NCBI RefSeq assembly: GCF_013393365.1
Contig: NZ_AP022321.1
Coordinates: 530,001 to 594,000 of the forward strand
Direction: 5' to 3'
DNA length: 64,000 nucleotides
Source: Veillonella nakazawae
GTDB taxonomy: Bacteria > Bacillota > Negativicutes > Veillonellales > Veillonellaceae
Positions within the stretch are counted from its first letter, which is position 1; each line of letters begins with the position of its first letter. The notes beneath the pieces are model-generated. The model did not search any database, had not been told where the DNA came from, and worked only from the letters and a program-made list of their open reading frames with translations. The translations under genes were made by a program, and so were the position numbers. This document shows, one piece after another, positions 43,408 through 53,197 of the stretch.

Positions 43408-44311
43408 GGACTTAAAAGAAGCCTTATTAGAGAAATTACCTAGTACACGTGTACGAGAACAGGAACTGCTTTGTCATCATACGACATTTAAAATTGGTGG
43501 TCCTGCTGATTTATTTATTGAACCTACGACGATGGATGAGTTGAGCTTTACGCTACGCAAGATTCACGAATCACAAGTGCCTGTAACTATTATTGGTTGC
43601 GGCTCCAATATTTTGGTGAAAGATGGTGGTATTCGCGGTGCTGTCGTATCGGTTCGACATATGACACAAATCATGGATTGCAATGATAATGTATTATGCA
43701 TTGGTTCTGGTTATATGTTAAAAGATGCTTCTGAATTTGCTTGGGAAAACGGACTATCTGGCCTTGAATTTGCCATTGGTATTCCAGGTACACTTGGTGG
43801 TGCTGTATTTATGAATGCAGGTGCTTATGACGGGGAAATGAGCCATGTGGTCACTTCAGTACTAGCTGTAGACTTCGAGGGCAATATTAAGGAGTACGAT
43901 GCATCTCACTTGGATTTTGGATATCGTCATAGCGTATTCCACGATAACCATGAGGTTATTGGGGAGGTTATTATGACGTTACAACCTGGTGATAAGGATG
44001 CTATTAAGGCTCGCATGGATGAGCTCACAGAAAAGCGCGAATCTAAACAACCTTTAGAGTATGCTAGTGCAGGTTCAACCTTTAAGCGCCCACCAGGGTA
44101 TTTTGCAGGTACTTTGATTGAACAAACAGGTCTTAAAGGGTTATCTGTTGGTGACGCACAAGTATCTCATAAGCATGCTGGTTTTGTTATCAATACTGGC
44201 AATGCTAAAGCTAAAGATGTACTTGATCTTATTAAAGAAGTACAAAAACGCGTATATGATCAACATGGTGTACATCTGGAGCCAGAAGTACGTATGATTG
44301 GTGAAGATTAA
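43379..44311 (+). CDS. murB: UDP-N-acetylenolpyruvoylglucosamine reductase MurB
   Basis: MurB is the FAD- and NADPH-dependent enzyme that makes UDP-MurNAc for peptidoglycan. The 310-residue protein is of the short type IIa class. Motifs: HTTFKIGGPADLFIEP, IIGCGSNILVKDGGIRGAV, FAIGIPGTLGGAVFMNAGAY, SAGSTFKRP with the catalytic Ser, and the final HLEPEVRMIGE. The start lies inside the ylbF gene, and the binding site is weak. Confidence 0.95.
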   Translation: MANNNNQNIKDLKEALLEKLPSTRVREQELLCHHTTFKIGGPADLFIEPTTMDELSFTLRKIHESQVPVTIIGCGSNILVKDGGIRGAVVSVRHMTQIMDCNDNVLCIGSGYMLKDASEFAWENGLSGLEFAIGIPGTLGGAVFMNAGAYDGEMSHVVTSVLAVDFEGNIKEYDASHLDFGYRHSVFHDNHEVIGEVIMTLQPGDKDAIKARMDELTEKRESKQPLEYASAGSTFKRPPGYFAGTLIEQTGLKGLSVGDAQVSHKHAGFVINTGNAKAKDVLDLIKEVQKRVYDQHGVHLEPEVRMIGED

Positions 44312-44331
44312 TACAAACTAAATATTAATAC

Positions 44332-44390
44332 AAGATTTCTTATGTATCATTACTTTTTCGGGAGAATGGACTCATAAGAAATCTTTTTTT
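44332..44390 (+). terminator. Terminator with a large loop after murB
   Basis: A 13-bp perfect stem (44332-44344 with 44373-44385) with a loop of about 28 bases and a T-run. Confidence 0.75.
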
Positions 44391-44448
44391 ATAGTCTGTA
44401 AAAGAGTATGATAACTATATAGTTAATCAATGTTTAGGAGGCGATGAT

Positions 44449-45414
44449 ATGAATACTTTATTGGCACGAGAGATTCATGATAAAGCGCTAGCATGTGGCT
44501 ATGATAGTTGTGGTATAGTGCCTCTTGATGCACTTGATTTTTATAAAGATCGGTTGACGAAGCGTTTAGAAGATGTACCTGAAAGTGAAGATGTATATGC
44601 TCATAGTAAAGACTTTCTAGCATTAAAAGATAATTATCCTTGGGCACAATCTATAGTAGTTTGTACCGAGTATTTTGGAAATTATAAGTTTCCTGTTTCG
44701 CTGCAGAAGCGATATGCAAAAGGATTACTATTATCTTTAAGTAATATACCTGATGGTGTTGAATTTAAACGGAGACAATCTTTTGAAACATGGTTACAGA
44801 GTCAAAATATTCAATATATTGGTGGTGAAACCGCAAAGCCAGCTGGTGTTGTCCCTCTGCGTCCCGCTTCTGTAGCCGCGGGCCTTGGAATTTATAGAAA
44901 AAATAATTTCTTTTATGGTCCTAAAGGTTCTAATTATGAATTGGTAGCCTATTTAATAGATAAGTCTTGTGAATATATTCATGATACGGATATTCCTCCG
45001 TGCCCAGATTCTTGTAACTTATGTCAGCAAGGTTGTAAGACAAAATCTTTATCTGCACCATTTACGATGAATCCAATGACATGTGTTTCTTTTATCAATA
45101 CCTTTGGTGATGGGAATATGCCAGAGGGAATAACAGAAGATATGTTGGAAGAGTGGATTATAGGTTGTGATAATTGCCAAGACTCGTGCCCATTTAATAA
45201 GAATCATGATTGGAGCATCGGGAAAGACTATCCTGGACTTGATGAATTGGAACCTATACTACAGCCAGAATTTATTTTGAAAGCCTCTGATGAAGAGATT
45301 ATAGAACAAATGATTCCTAAATTCTGTTTTCATTTAACGAATGAACAAATTCCATTGTTGCGTAAATCTGCTAGGCGGGCTATAGAATACAGAAATAGGT
45401 GGCAAAAACAATGA
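44449..45414 (+). CDS. QueG-like double [4Fe-4S] cluster protein
   Basis: The 321-residue protein resembles epoxyqueuosine reductase QueG in having two cysteine clusters (CPDSCNLCQQGCKT and CDNCQDSCPFN) and a KPAGVVPLRPASVAAGLG core. The first cluster departs from the usual QueG CGxCTxCxxACPT pattern, the C-terminal HEAT-like part is short, and the N-terminal domain is divergent. It may be a cobalamin- or Fe-S reductase of another function. AGGAGGCGATG lies before the ATG. Confidence 0.7.
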   Translation: MNTLLAREIHDKALACGYDSCGIVPLDALDFYKDRLTKRLEDVPESEDVYAHSKDFLALKDNYPWAQSIVVCTEYFGNYKFPVSLQKRYAKGLLLSLSNIPDGVEFKRRQSFETWLQSQNIQYIGGETAKPAGVVPLRPASVAAGLGIYRKNNFFYGPKGSNYELVAYLIDKSCEYIHDTDIPPCPDSCNLCQQGCKTKSLSAPFTMNPMTCVSFINTFGDGNMPEGITEDMLEEWIIGCDNCQDSCPFNKNHDWSIGKDYPGLDELEPILQPEFILKASDEEIIEQMIPKFCFHLTNEQIPLLRKSARRAIEYRNRWQKQ

Positions 45415-45608
45415 TTGGTCTATAAGATGAGTCAAAAGTATAATCAAATGTAGAAATTGCCATGATTAGAAATCCTGTACTTCTTTGACTTTTTTCTATA
45501 GACTACGTTATAATTAAGTGTTGCCAATTTTGGGAATATACCTACATAGCTACTTTCACAAGCGCTATGTGATATAGAATATACTGAAAGAATTAAAGGG
45601 AGGATCTT

Positions 45609-47420
45609 ATGATTCGCGAAAATCTTCGTAATGTAGCGATTATCGCCCACGTTGACCATGGTAAAACTACTTTGGTGGACGCGTTATTAAAACAAAGCCA
45701 TGTGTTCCGTGAAAATGAAAAAGTAGCAGAACGCGTAATGGACTCCAACGACTTGGAACGTGAACGCGGTATTACCATTTTGTCTAAAAACACTGCTGTT
45801 ATGCATGATGGCATTAAAATCAACATCGTTGATACTCCAGGCCATGCTGACTTCGGCGGCGAAGTAGAACGTGTACTTAACATGGTTGACGGCGTATTGC
45901 TTCTCGTAGATGCTTACGAAGGTCCAATGCCTCAAACTAAATACGTTTTGCGTAAAGCTTTAGAACAAAAGTTGAAACCAATCGTTGTTATCAACAAAAT
46001 TGACCGTCCTGACCAACGCGTTAAAGAGGTTGAAGATGAAGTACTTGAATTGTTCATGGAACTTGAAGCTGATGATGACCAACTAGATTTCCCTGTAGTA
46101 TACGCATCTGCTCGTGCTGGTGTGGCTAAAACTAACTGGGATGACGAAGCTGTAAATATGGAACCATTGTTTGAAACATTGATCGAAGAAATTCCTGCAC
46201 CACAAGGTGATTTGGAAGGTCCTCTTCAATTCATGGTTACTACACTTGATTACGATAACTTCATCGGTAAAATCGCAGTAGGCCGTATCGTTCGCGGTAA
46301 AATGAAACCTAACCAACAAGTAGCTATCATGACTGGTGAAAGCACTCGTAAAGCGAAAATCGGTCGTGTATATACATACAATGGCTTGAACCGTGTTGAA
46401 ACTGACGAAGCTGAAATGGGTGATATCATTGCGTTCGCTGGTATCGACGATATCAATATCGGCGAAACTGTAGCAGATGCTGAAAATCCTGAAGCATTAC
46501 CATCCATCTCCATCGACGAACCAACATTGTCCATGGTATTCTCCGTAAACAACTCTCCATTCGCTGGCCGCGAAGGTGAATTCGTTACATCCCGTCACTT
46601 ACGTGATCGTTTGTTCCGCGAAGTAGAAACTAACGTTTCTATGAAGGTAGAAGAAACTGATTCTGCAGATGCTTTCAAAGTATCTGGCCGTGGCGAATTG
46701 CATTTGGCTGTATTAATTGAAACTATGCGTCGTGAAGGCTATGAATTACAAGTAGGTAAACCTCGCGTAATTTTCAAAACTATTAACGACAAATTGTGCG
46801 AACCATTAGAAGCATTGACTATCGACGTACCTCAAGAATTCATGGGTACTGTAATGGAAAATCTTGGTCAACGTAAAGCTGAATTGACTAACATGGTTGA
46901 GTTAGCTGGTTACCTTCGCATGGAATTCGTAATTCCTGCACGTGGTTTGATCGGTTTCCGTGCACAATTCTTAACAGCTACAAAAGGTAATGGTATTATG
47001 AACCATGTATTCCATGGTTATGCACCATACAAAGGCGAAATTCCTTCCCGTACACGCGGTGCCTTGGTAGCATTTGAAAATGGCGAAACTACTCCATATG
47101 GCTTGAACTCTGTTCAAGATCGCGGTACATTGTTCGTTGGTCCTAACCAAGACGTGTACGCAGGCCAAGTTATTGGTGAAAACACTCGTGAACTTGATAT
47201 GGATGTTAACCCATGTAAGAAAAAACACGTTACTAACATGCGTTCTAGCTCCTCTGATGAAGCAGTTCGCTTGACTCCACCTCGTATCTTCTCCTTGGAA
47301 CAAGCTCTTGAGTGGATTAACGATGACGAACTCGTTGAAGTAACACCTGAAAGTATTCGTATGCGTAAAACAATCCTTGATCGTAACGCACGTGCGAAAG
47401 CTGCTAAAAACAAAAAATAA
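45609..47420 (+). CDS. typA: Ribosome-associated GTPase TypA/BipA
   Basis: The 603-residue translational GTPase helps 50S assembly and stress adaptation. G1 [15 protein letters not shown] (about 14-28), RGIT switch [16 protein letters not shown] (G3) and NKID (G4) are intact. The C-terminal TypA-specific domain ends in Lys-rich residues. Codon use is strongly biased, as for a highly expressed gene. GGGAGGATC precedes the ATG, and a terminator follows. Confidence 0.97.
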   Translation: MIRENLRNVAIIAHVDHGKTTLVDALLKQSHVFRENEKVAERVMDSNDLERERGITILSKNTAVMHDGIKINIVDTPGHADFGGEVERVLNMVDGVLLLVDAYEGPMPQTKYVLRKALEQKLKPIVVINKIDRPDQRVKEVEDEVLELFMELEADDDQLDFPVVYASARAGVAKTNWDDEAVNMEPLFETLIEEIPAPQGDLEGPLQFMVTTLDYDNFIGKIAVGRIVRGKMKPNQQVAIMTGESTRKAKIGRVYTYNGLNRVETDEAEMGDIIAFAGIDDINIGETVADAENPEALPSISIDEPTLSMVFSVNNSPFAGREGEFVTSRHLRDRLFREVETNVSMKVEETDSADAFKVSGRGELHLAVLIETMRREGYELQVGKPRVIFKTINDKLCEPLEALTIDVPQEFMGTVMENLGQRKAELTNMVELAGYLRMEFVIPARGLIGFRAQFLTATKGNGIMNHVFHGYAPYKGEIPSRTRGALVAFENGETTPYGLNSVQDRGTLFVGPNQDVYAGQVIGENTRELDMDVNPCKKKHVTNMRSSSSDEAVRLTPPRIFSLEQALEWINDDELVEVTPESIRMRKTILDRNARAKAAKNKK

Positions 47421-47440
47421 TATCCTTAGTGATATAAAAC

Positions 47441-47467
47441 GACGCTCCTATGGGGGCGTCTTTTTTG
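47441..47467 (+). terminator. Terminator after typA
   Basis: GACGCTCC/GGGGCGTC around TATG, followed by six T residues. Confidence 0.9.
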
Positions 47468-47528
47468 TTGTCGAAATTATAAAATTTTTATAACATATTC
47501 CTATATATTATATCCTTATGAAAAGTTG

Positions 47529-47544
47529 ATGATAATTTTATCAT
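47529..47544. promoter_or_regulatory. Palindrome resembling a Fur-family operator
   Basis: ATGATAA-TT-TTATCAT is a perfect 7-2-7 inverted repeat, 147 bases before the DUF4198 start. It is close to Fur-type boxes, but the spacing differs from 7-1-7. Confidence 0.35.
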
Positions 47545-47690
47545 TAATGCTAGATTCGTATACAAATGGTTGTATATACTAACTCTGCATATTAACTAAG
47601 TTATAGGGGTATTGGTATATACGAAACGTATGGAAGGCTGTATAATAATATCAAGTTTGTTGAAACAAGTTATTGATTATGGAGGTTCTT

Positions 47691-48413
47691 ATGAATAAGA
47701 AAATTCTAGCTTCTTTATTTGCTGTAGGTTTAGCTGCAGGCTGTGTATGCTCTTCTGTTGATGCACATGGTGTGTTCTTCGCTAACCGTACAGATGAAAA
47801 AGTACTTGTATTAGGTGAGGGTCCTGTAGATAATGCTTATAGTGCAGATATGGTAAAAAATATTACTGCATATGATGTACAAGGCAAACAAATTCCAGTA
47901 CAAGTTGTGAAGCATGAAAAAAATATAGCTATTGTTCCACCAGCAGATCTTGGTGTAACTGTAACTAATTTCGATTATGGCTACTGGACTAAGACTAAAG
48001 ATGGTAAAACAATTCATAAACCAATCACCGAAGTTCCTGGTGCGGTTAAGAGTACACATGCTATCAAATATGATGTTCATTACTGGAATGCACAAGCAAA
48101 ACCATTTGTAGATAAGAATGCATTTATTCAAATTGTACCTTCTGTTAATCCATTGACATTAAGAAAAGGTGATACCTATGAAATCCAAGTGTTTAAAGAT
48201 GGTAAACCATATGCGAATGCACCTCTTATCAAAGATTTAGTAAATGATTTAACTGGTGAAGCTAAAGCCGATGAAAATGGTAAAGCTACTGTAGCTGTTA
48301 CAGCAGATGGCTTAAATGTAGTAGGTGTTGAAGTTGCATTCCCTACACAAACTAAAGGGGAACAAAATAAATACTTTAGTGCATTGTCCTTCCTTATTTC
48401 TCCTGAAGAATAA
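47691..48413 (+). CDS. Secreted DUF4198-type protein
   Basis: The 240-residue protein has a signal peptide (about 1-26, cut after VDA) and begins its mature part HGVFFANRTDEK. This matches the DUF4198 group, exported proteins often linked to nickel/cobalt or iron uptake, with an N-terminal His. The C-terminal half reads as an Ig/carboxypeptidase-regulatory-like domain (FKDGKPYANAPL...GKATVAVTADGLNVVGV). I start at the ATG preceded by GGAGG. The metal is unknown; a Fur-like palindrome upstream suggests metal control. Confidence 0.8.
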   Translation: MNKKILASLFAVGLAAGCVCSSVDAHGVFFANRTDEKVLVLGEGPVDNAYSADMVKNITAYDVQGKQIPVQVVKHEKNIAIVPPADLGVTVTNFDYGYWTKTKDGKTIHKPITEVPGAVKSTHAIKYDVHYWNAQAKPFVDKNAFIQIVPSVNPLTLRKGDTYEIQVFKDGKPYANAPLIKDLVNDLTGEAKADENGKATVAVTADGLNVVGVEVAFPTQTKGEQNKYFSALSFLISPEE

Positions 48414-48457
48414 TAATTAGTAATTTTAGTACTTACCGAGTGTGTGAGTTAATAGAA

Positions 48458-48489
48458 GACCTCCTTAGTTGGACTAAGGGGGTCTTTTT
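48458..48489 (+). terminator. Terminator after the DUF4198 gene
   Basis: GACCTCCTTAG/CTAAGGGGGTC (one G-U), then T residues. Confidence 0.85.
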
Positions 48490-48566
48490 ATATTTTGAGC
48501 AAATAAAAATGTAAATGTGTTCTGTGAGGACGCTTACCTACAAGGTAAGTAAAAGGAGAGATTATT

Positions 48567-50813
48567 ATGAAGTTACATCGCCATTTATCCGCTGTGATGG
48601 CTGCTTTAGTTTTAACTGGTATATCTTATTCTGCGATAGCAACAGAAATTACTGTAACAAGCGATAAAGCAGAGGAGTTGCTGGGTTTAACAATGGGGTC
48701 ACCAGTACAAACGCAACCTGAGGTTAAACACATAGAGGATACATTAACAGTTAATGTACATGGTAAAAGTTTAACAGAGGCTGGTAAAAGTAAGAATGTT
48801 ACAGGTATTTATAATGGCTTTGGTTCACAACTAACGGTAGATAAAGACCTTATTGTACGATTAAAGAATGATGCACCAGCATCGAAGCGAGAATTAGGTC
48901 ATTATTATATGAGTGCAGTCTATGCTGGTTATGGCGGTAAGGTACCACGTCTAAGTAAAGATAACCCTGATCGAGACTATGGTGATACTAATATTCATGT
49001 GAAAGGTAATGTAGATATCGATGCTATCGGCTCTGGTTTACAAGTCAATCAACGAGGTCATATCCTTGTTGATGGAGGCGGTAAGATTATCACTCATCCT
49101 GTAGAAACATCTGATACCTATTCTGTAGTAGCAGAAGAAGGGGATGTATATGTTAATGCAGGCGCTGATGGCAAACATCCAGGCACTCATGACTTGGTTG
49201 TTGTTGGTAATGTAGGCTTAATCGATAAGGACTATGGTCGCGATCCAAACCATAATGAAGAACCGACGAATGTAGGTTTAGCTTTCACAACACCAAATTC
49301 TAGCCTCACAGGTGCTGTATTAAATGAATATGCTGAAAGCAATAAAAATCCTCATAATTCTGGTGCAGATATTTACTTACAAAATGGTGCTACTTGGAAT
49401 AATGAGTGGATTGGTATAGAGCGCCCTACACCTAAAAAAGAACGTCCATCAGGGGATAATGCAGCATACCTATACAAGGGCAGTAAGGTTCGTAATTTTG
49501 TAGGTGGTGTTAACCCAACTGCAGTAGGTAACATTCATCCTATCGATGCGCGGCCTATAACAATTCAGAACTATAGCGGTTATGTGAATACTATTTATAA
49601 ATCTGGTGTGCCGGCTAGTGATACAGGAAAAGGGCAAATCATCGTTGAACATGCGGCGGATAATAGCCATATTACAATGCAAGGCGACCATTCCGGTAAT
49701 ACCATCGACGATGCAAGCTACAAAAAGGATATTCAAGCATTAGCTGAGAAATTACAATACACAGGCAATGATAAGAAGCTTAGCACAACAGTTCAAATTA
49801 ATGAAGGTGTTACTACACCTGGTGCTGTAGCAGACCTAGGGGCAGATCATTTTGATTCTCAAGGTCATCTCGTTGTAGATGATACAACAAAAGTTGTTCG
49901 TGCTAGTGAATCATCGCTCGTAGGTGGCACAAAATCTGCCCTTACTTCAACAGTTATGGCGTGGAAAAATAATACTAATAATTTACAACGTCGTTTAGGT
50001 GACCTTCGTCTAGCTAATACAGATAAAGGAGTATGGGCTAAATATATAGGTGGTAAATCTAAGATTACAGATGGTGCTGATGCACATATGACATACAATG
50101 GCGTACAAGTTGGTTACGACCATAAGGCAACTAATGGTTGGATTTTTGGTGGTGCTATTGATTACAGCACATCTAGCAACTCTTATGCCAACGGCAGTGG
50201 CGACGGTAAGCTTGGCGGTATAGCCTTATATGGTACAAAACAACATGAGGATGGTCGGTATATAGATATCATCGCTCGTGGTAATAGATTATCCAACGAC
50301 TATAGCCTTAACTCAATTAGTGGCCAACGTTTGAATGGTAACTACCATACATTTGGTACATCCTTGAGTGCTGAATATGGCAAACGTATTAAAAAACAAA
50401 ATGGTTTCTATATCGACCCTAGTGTAGAATTTATTCTAGGGCGTTTAAATGGTGTATCCTATGATGCAACTATTGCAGGCGGCGGATCCATGCATGTGAA
50501 ATCTGATGCTGTAAACTCTGCGGTAGGTAGACTTGGTATTGGTATTGGTAAAGAAACAGAAAAATCTAATATCTTTGCAAAACTAGCACTAGCTCATGAA
50601 TTCTCTGGTAAGGTAAATACTACATATTCTGCACCAGGTAATCCAACAGTACAAACAACTGTAGATTTAAAGGATACATGGCTTGATGCGGAAATCGGCG
50701 GTTCTTGGAGCGTTCGTCCTAGTACATATCTATATGGTACATTCACTAAAAACTTTGGTGCTACTATAGATAATACATGGCGTATCGATGCAGGCGTTAG
50801 ACATAACTTTTAA
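48567..50813 (+). CDS. Classical autotransporter
   Basis: The 748-residue protein has a signal peptide (about 1-26, ending SAIA) and a passenger (about 27-470) with beta-helix-like short repeats. The C-terminal autotransporter barrel (about 480-748) runs GVWAKYIGGKSKITDGAD, DYSTSSNSYANG, WLDAEIGGSWSVRPSTYLYG and ends DAGVRHNF with terminal Phe. The passenger has no protease motif or known adhesin motif. It contains two short Pro/Lys/Gly-rich segments (ERPTPKKERPSGDN). Likely a surface adhesin or exposed protein (inferred). AAAGGAG precedes the ATG; it is a single gene with its own terminator. Confidence 0.9.
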   Translation: MKLHRHLSAVMAALVLTGISYSAIATEITVTSDKAEELLGLTMGSPVQTQPEVKHIEDTLTVNVHGKSLTEAGKSKNVTGIYNGFGSQLTVDKDLIVRLKNDAPASKRELGHYYMSAVYAGYGGKVPRLSKDNPDRDYGDTNIHVKGNVDIDAIGSGLQVNQRGHILVDGGGKIITHPVETSDTYSVVAEEGDVYVNAGADGKHPGTHDLVVVGNVGLIDKDYGRDPNHNEEPTNVGLAFTTPNSSLTGAVLNEYAESNKNPHNSGADIYLQNGATWNNEWIGIERPTPKKERPSGDNAAYLYKGSKVRNFVGGVNPTAVGNIHPIDARPITIQNYSGYVNTIYKSGVPASDTGKGQIIVEHAADNSHITMQGDHSGNTIDDASYKKDIQALAEKLQYTGNDKKLSTTVQINEGVTTPGAVADLGADHFDSQGHLVVDDTTKVVRASESSLVGGTKSALTSTVMAWKNNTNNLQRRLGDLRLANTDKGVWAKYIGGKSKITDGADAHMTYNGVQVGYDHKATNGWIFGGAIDYSTSSNSYANGSGDGKLGGIALYGTKQHEDGRYIDIIARGNRLSNDYSLNSISGQRLNGNYHTFGTSLSAEYGKRIKKQNGFYIDPSVEFILGRLNGVSYDATIAGGGSMHVKSDAVNSAVGRLGIGIGKETEKSNIFAKLALAHEFSGKVNTTYSAPGNPTVQTTVDLKDTWLDAEIGGSWSVRPSTYLYGTFTKNFGATIDNTWRIDAGVRHNF

Positions 50814-50824
50814 TTAAATATATG

Positions 50825-50868
50825 AAAACTCTGTAGTAGCTTGAATTGAGTTGCTACAGAGTTTTTTT
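50825..50868 (+). terminator. Terminator after the autotransporter gene
   Basis: AAACTCTGTAG/CTACAGAGTTT with inner pairing, followed by seven T residues. Confidence 0.85.
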
Positions 50869-51023
50869 GTAAAAGTGTTTATGTGAATTATTCTTTATCG
50901 GCAAATAGACAATATTAACTGGCTTGCTGTGATAGGCAGACTTTAACAATTTTGTATTTCTATGATAGTATATAGAGGCTAGTTAATATGTAACTTCTTA
51001 AGTAAGAGTTAGGAGGATATAAT

Positions 51024-51659
51024 ATGAAAGTTTTAATCGTAAATGGTAGTAGTCATGTGAATGGCACAACAATGCAAGCTATAAAAGAAGTACAAAAGGT
51101 CTTTACTGAGGCAAATGTAGATACTGAAGTCATTCAACTTGGTAATAAGCCGATTCGAGATTGTATTCAATGCGGTTATTGTTTTGAACATGGTGAATGT
51201 GTATTTAAGGATGATGATGTAAATGCCTTTGTAGAAAAAGCGAAGGATGCAGATGGCTTTATCTTTGCAACACCTGTATATTATGCACATCCGAGTGGAC
51301 GTATTTTATCCTTTTTAGATCGCGTATTCTTTAGTGCAGAAAGTGTAAAGCCAAATCCATTTGCCTTTAAACCAGGTGCATCTATCGCCGTAGCTCGTCG
51401 CGGTGGTACAACGGCTTCCTTTGATGTACTTAATAAATACTTTGGTATTTCTCAAATGCCAATTGCAGGCTCTACATATTGGAATATTAGCCATGGTCTA
51501 GTAGCCGAAGATGCTAAGCAAGATGAAGAAGGTATGCAAACAATGCGCAACTTGGCTAGAAATATGGTTTGGATGATGCGTAGCTTTGCTGTAGCTAAGG
51601 AACAAGGTGTACCATATCCAGATACAGAGAAAAACGTATCTACGAACTTTGTACGTTAA
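51024..51659 (+). CDS. NADPH-dependent FMN reductase/flavodoxin-family protein
   Basis: The 211-residue flavodoxin-fold protein has the FMN loop VNGSSHVNGTTMQAI and a Cys pattern CIQCGYCFEHGEC (about 47-59), as in iron-sulfur flavoproteins and multimeric flavodoxin WrbA-like proteins. GATPVYYAHPSG lies on the conserved FMN side. It probably transfers electrons with an Fe-S cluster or disulfide; the partner is unknown. AGGAGG precedes the ATG. Confidence 0.85.
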   Translation: MKVLIVNGSSHVNGTTMQAIKEVQKVFTEANVDTEVIQLGNKPIRDCIQCGYCFEHGECVFKDDDVNAFVEKAKDADGFIFATPVYYAHPSGRILSFLDRVFFSAESVKPNPFAFKPGASIAVARRGGTTASFDVLNKYFGISQMPIAGSTYWNISHGLVAEDAKQDEEGMQTMRNLARNMVWMMRSFAVAKEQGVPYPDTEKNVSTNFVR

Positions 51660-51692
51660 TACCTTAGCGCTTGGTTAGGTACTATAGGAGTT

Positions 51693-52154
51693 ATGATGGT
51701 TAAAATTTTATTCATTTGTCATGGTAATATTTGTCGTTCAACGATGGCTGAGTTTTATATGAGGCATATCGTTGCGAAAGCTGGACTTAGCGATTCTATT
51801 TACGTTGAGTCTGCCGCCACATCTCGTGAGGAGATAGGAAACGACACCCATTATGGGACTAAGCAAAAACTAGATGAAATGGGTATTCCTTATACTCGTC
51901 GTAAGGCTCGTCAAGTAACTGTTGATGACTATCACAACTTCGATTACCTCATTATTATGGATGAAAATAATGGACGTAATTTAAAACGAATTATTGGTGA
52001 TGATTTAGATTCTAAGGTATTCAAGGCCATGTCTTTTGTTGGTGAAAGCCGAGATGTAAAGGATCCTTGGTATACGGGAAATTTTGATGAAACCTATGAT
52101 GATGTCAGTCGTAGCTGTGATGCTCTATTAGCGTTGATTAAAGAAAAAATATAA
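51693..52154 (+). CDS. Low-molecular-weight protein-tyrosine phosphatase
   Basis: The catalytic loop CHGNICRS (Cys9 to Arg15) and the general-acid DPW motif (VKDPWYTGNF) are intact. The 153-residue length fits the family. It removes phosphate from tyrosine or arginine residues; the target is unknown. The binding site AGGAG is very close to this ATG, so the next codon (ATG 51696) may be the true start. It follows the flavoprotein by 33 bases. Confidence 0.92.
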   Translation: MMVKILFICHGNICRSTMAEFYMRHIVAKAGLSDSIYVESAATSREEIGNDTHYGTKQKLDEMGIPYTRRKARQVTVDDYHNFDYLIIMDENNGRNLKRIIGDDLDSKVFKAMSFVGESRDVKDPWYTGNFDETYDDVSRSCDALLALIKEKI

Positions 52155-52158
52155 ATAT

Positions 52159-52247
52159 AAAGACCTTACTATTAGATGATGTAGCAATAGTGATTGAGTT
52201 TAACTATAGTTATTCCAATCTTGAATTGATTTAATAGTAAGGTCTTT
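52159..52247 (+). terminator. Terminator-like hairpin with a 57-base loop
   Basis: A 16-bp perfect inverted repeat (52159-52174 with 52232-52247) is followed by TTTT. The long loop is unusual. It begins five bases after the phosphatase stop. Confidence 0.6.
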
Positions 52248-52325
52248 TCTATATACAGACTATCTTGCTTTATACTTTATACTATCGAACCATAACGTAA
52301 TATGGTATAATTTTTAGGTATTCAT

Positions 52326-52400
52326 GCGCCTATAGCTCAGGGGATAGAGCGCCGGTCTCCGGAACCGGGTGCGCAGGTTCGATTCCTGCTAGGCGCACCA
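52326..52400 (+). tRNA. tRNA-Arg (CCG)
   Basis: A 75-nt cloverleaf has acceptor GCGCCTA/TAGGCGC, anticodon CCG in loop CTCCGGA and encoded CCA. A TATAAT at 52306-52311 lies 15 bases upstream with a weak -35. A terminator follows. Confidence 0.95.
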
Positions 52401-52403
52401 AAT

Positions 52404-52436
52404 AAAAGGCTTCTCGAAATTTCGAGAAGCCTTTTT
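52404..52436 (+). terminator. Terminator of tRNA-Arg(CCG)
   Basis: AAAAGGCTTCTCGAAA and TTTCGAGAAGCCTTTT form a perfect stem ending in T residues. Confidence 0.9.
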
Positions 52437-52483
52437 ATGTGTCTTTATTCTTTAGGTTGATGTATAGTTCAGAAAATTATATG

Positions 52484-52903
52484 TTAGCATCTATATTTAG
52501 TACAACGAATTCCTCGTGCTTGAAATTCATTCATCAGTAAGTCTATTGATTTATCAATGATTTCTTCATTAGTTATATATACCATCTTTTTGTAATAGAC
52601 AGTACCATCAAATTCTATCCAACGGCTTGTTTTACCATTTAGTTTACAAATTTGCATTCTGCCGGCCCAGCTACCCATACTACGGAATTGTTTTCCTTTA
52701 GAAAAACGTACCTCACGAATATCGCTTAATTTAAATGTTCTTCTTACTAAGCCAATGCCTATAGAGACTTGATCATCCTTAAAGTAAAGAAGTTTATAAC
52801 GCTCTCCAGGAGGCATAGATCTGATTATAGATAAGTTATAAGTAGCAAAAACTACAGCAATAGCGATCAATAGAAACATAAGGATTATCATATATTTTCC
52901 CAT
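52484..52903 (-). CDS. Small membrane-anchored protein of unknown function
   Basis: The 139-residue protein has one N-terminal membrane segment (about 5-27) and a soluble part with a beta-rich PH-domain-like pattern (YFKDDQVSIGIGLVRRTFKLSDIREVRFSKG). The C-terminus carries two Cys (GIRCTKYRC). Function is unknown. AAGGAGG precedes the ATG on the minus strand. It is convergent with tRNA-Arg. Confidence 0.7.
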   Translation of the reverse strand: MGKYMIILMFLLIAIAVVFATYNLSIIRSMPPGERYKLLYFKDDQVSIGIGLVRRTFKLSDIREVRFSKGKQFRSMGSWAGRMQICKLNGKTSRWIEFDGTVYYKKMVYITNEEIIDKSIDLLMNEFQARGIRCTKYRC

Positions 52904-52990
52904 ACTTTCAAAGCCTCCTTTTCTTTATTATAATAAATATAAATAATATATGAAACAGCTATATTAACTCTAGTAATAGGAGAGAAACGA
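52904..52990. other. Short region upstream of the decayed gene
   Basis: AT-rich. It holds the binding site of the minus-strand membrane protein gene and a TAGGAGAG site for the decayed frame on the plus strand. Confidence 0.4.
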
Positions 52991-53197
52991 ATGGAAATAC
53001 ATGCACGAACTACTAAATGGAGTAAGGGTGTATATGTTGATTCCCACCATTGCTGTGTTTTTCGGGATTAAAAAGCCTTTACTCAAGAGGGAAACAAGAA
53101 AATTGTTAGAGAAGAAATTAGGGTCTACGTGAAGCTTTCATTACTGGATCTGAACAGCTACGAAGTAATGAGCATATTGTTGATATAAATGATTTAG
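52991..53197 (+). pseudogene. Decayed gene fragment
   Basis: An ATG with TAGGAGAG upstream begins a frame (MEIHARTTKWSKGVYVD) that stops at 53069. Protein-like sequence continues in other frames: REAFITGSEQLRSNEHIVD and NDLENLYSNEW read on to about 53215. A proper terminator follows at 53198-53230. The pattern fits a small gene with several frameshifts and a stop; the parent family is not recognised. It could also be a short real peptide of 26 residues. Confidence 0.4.
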
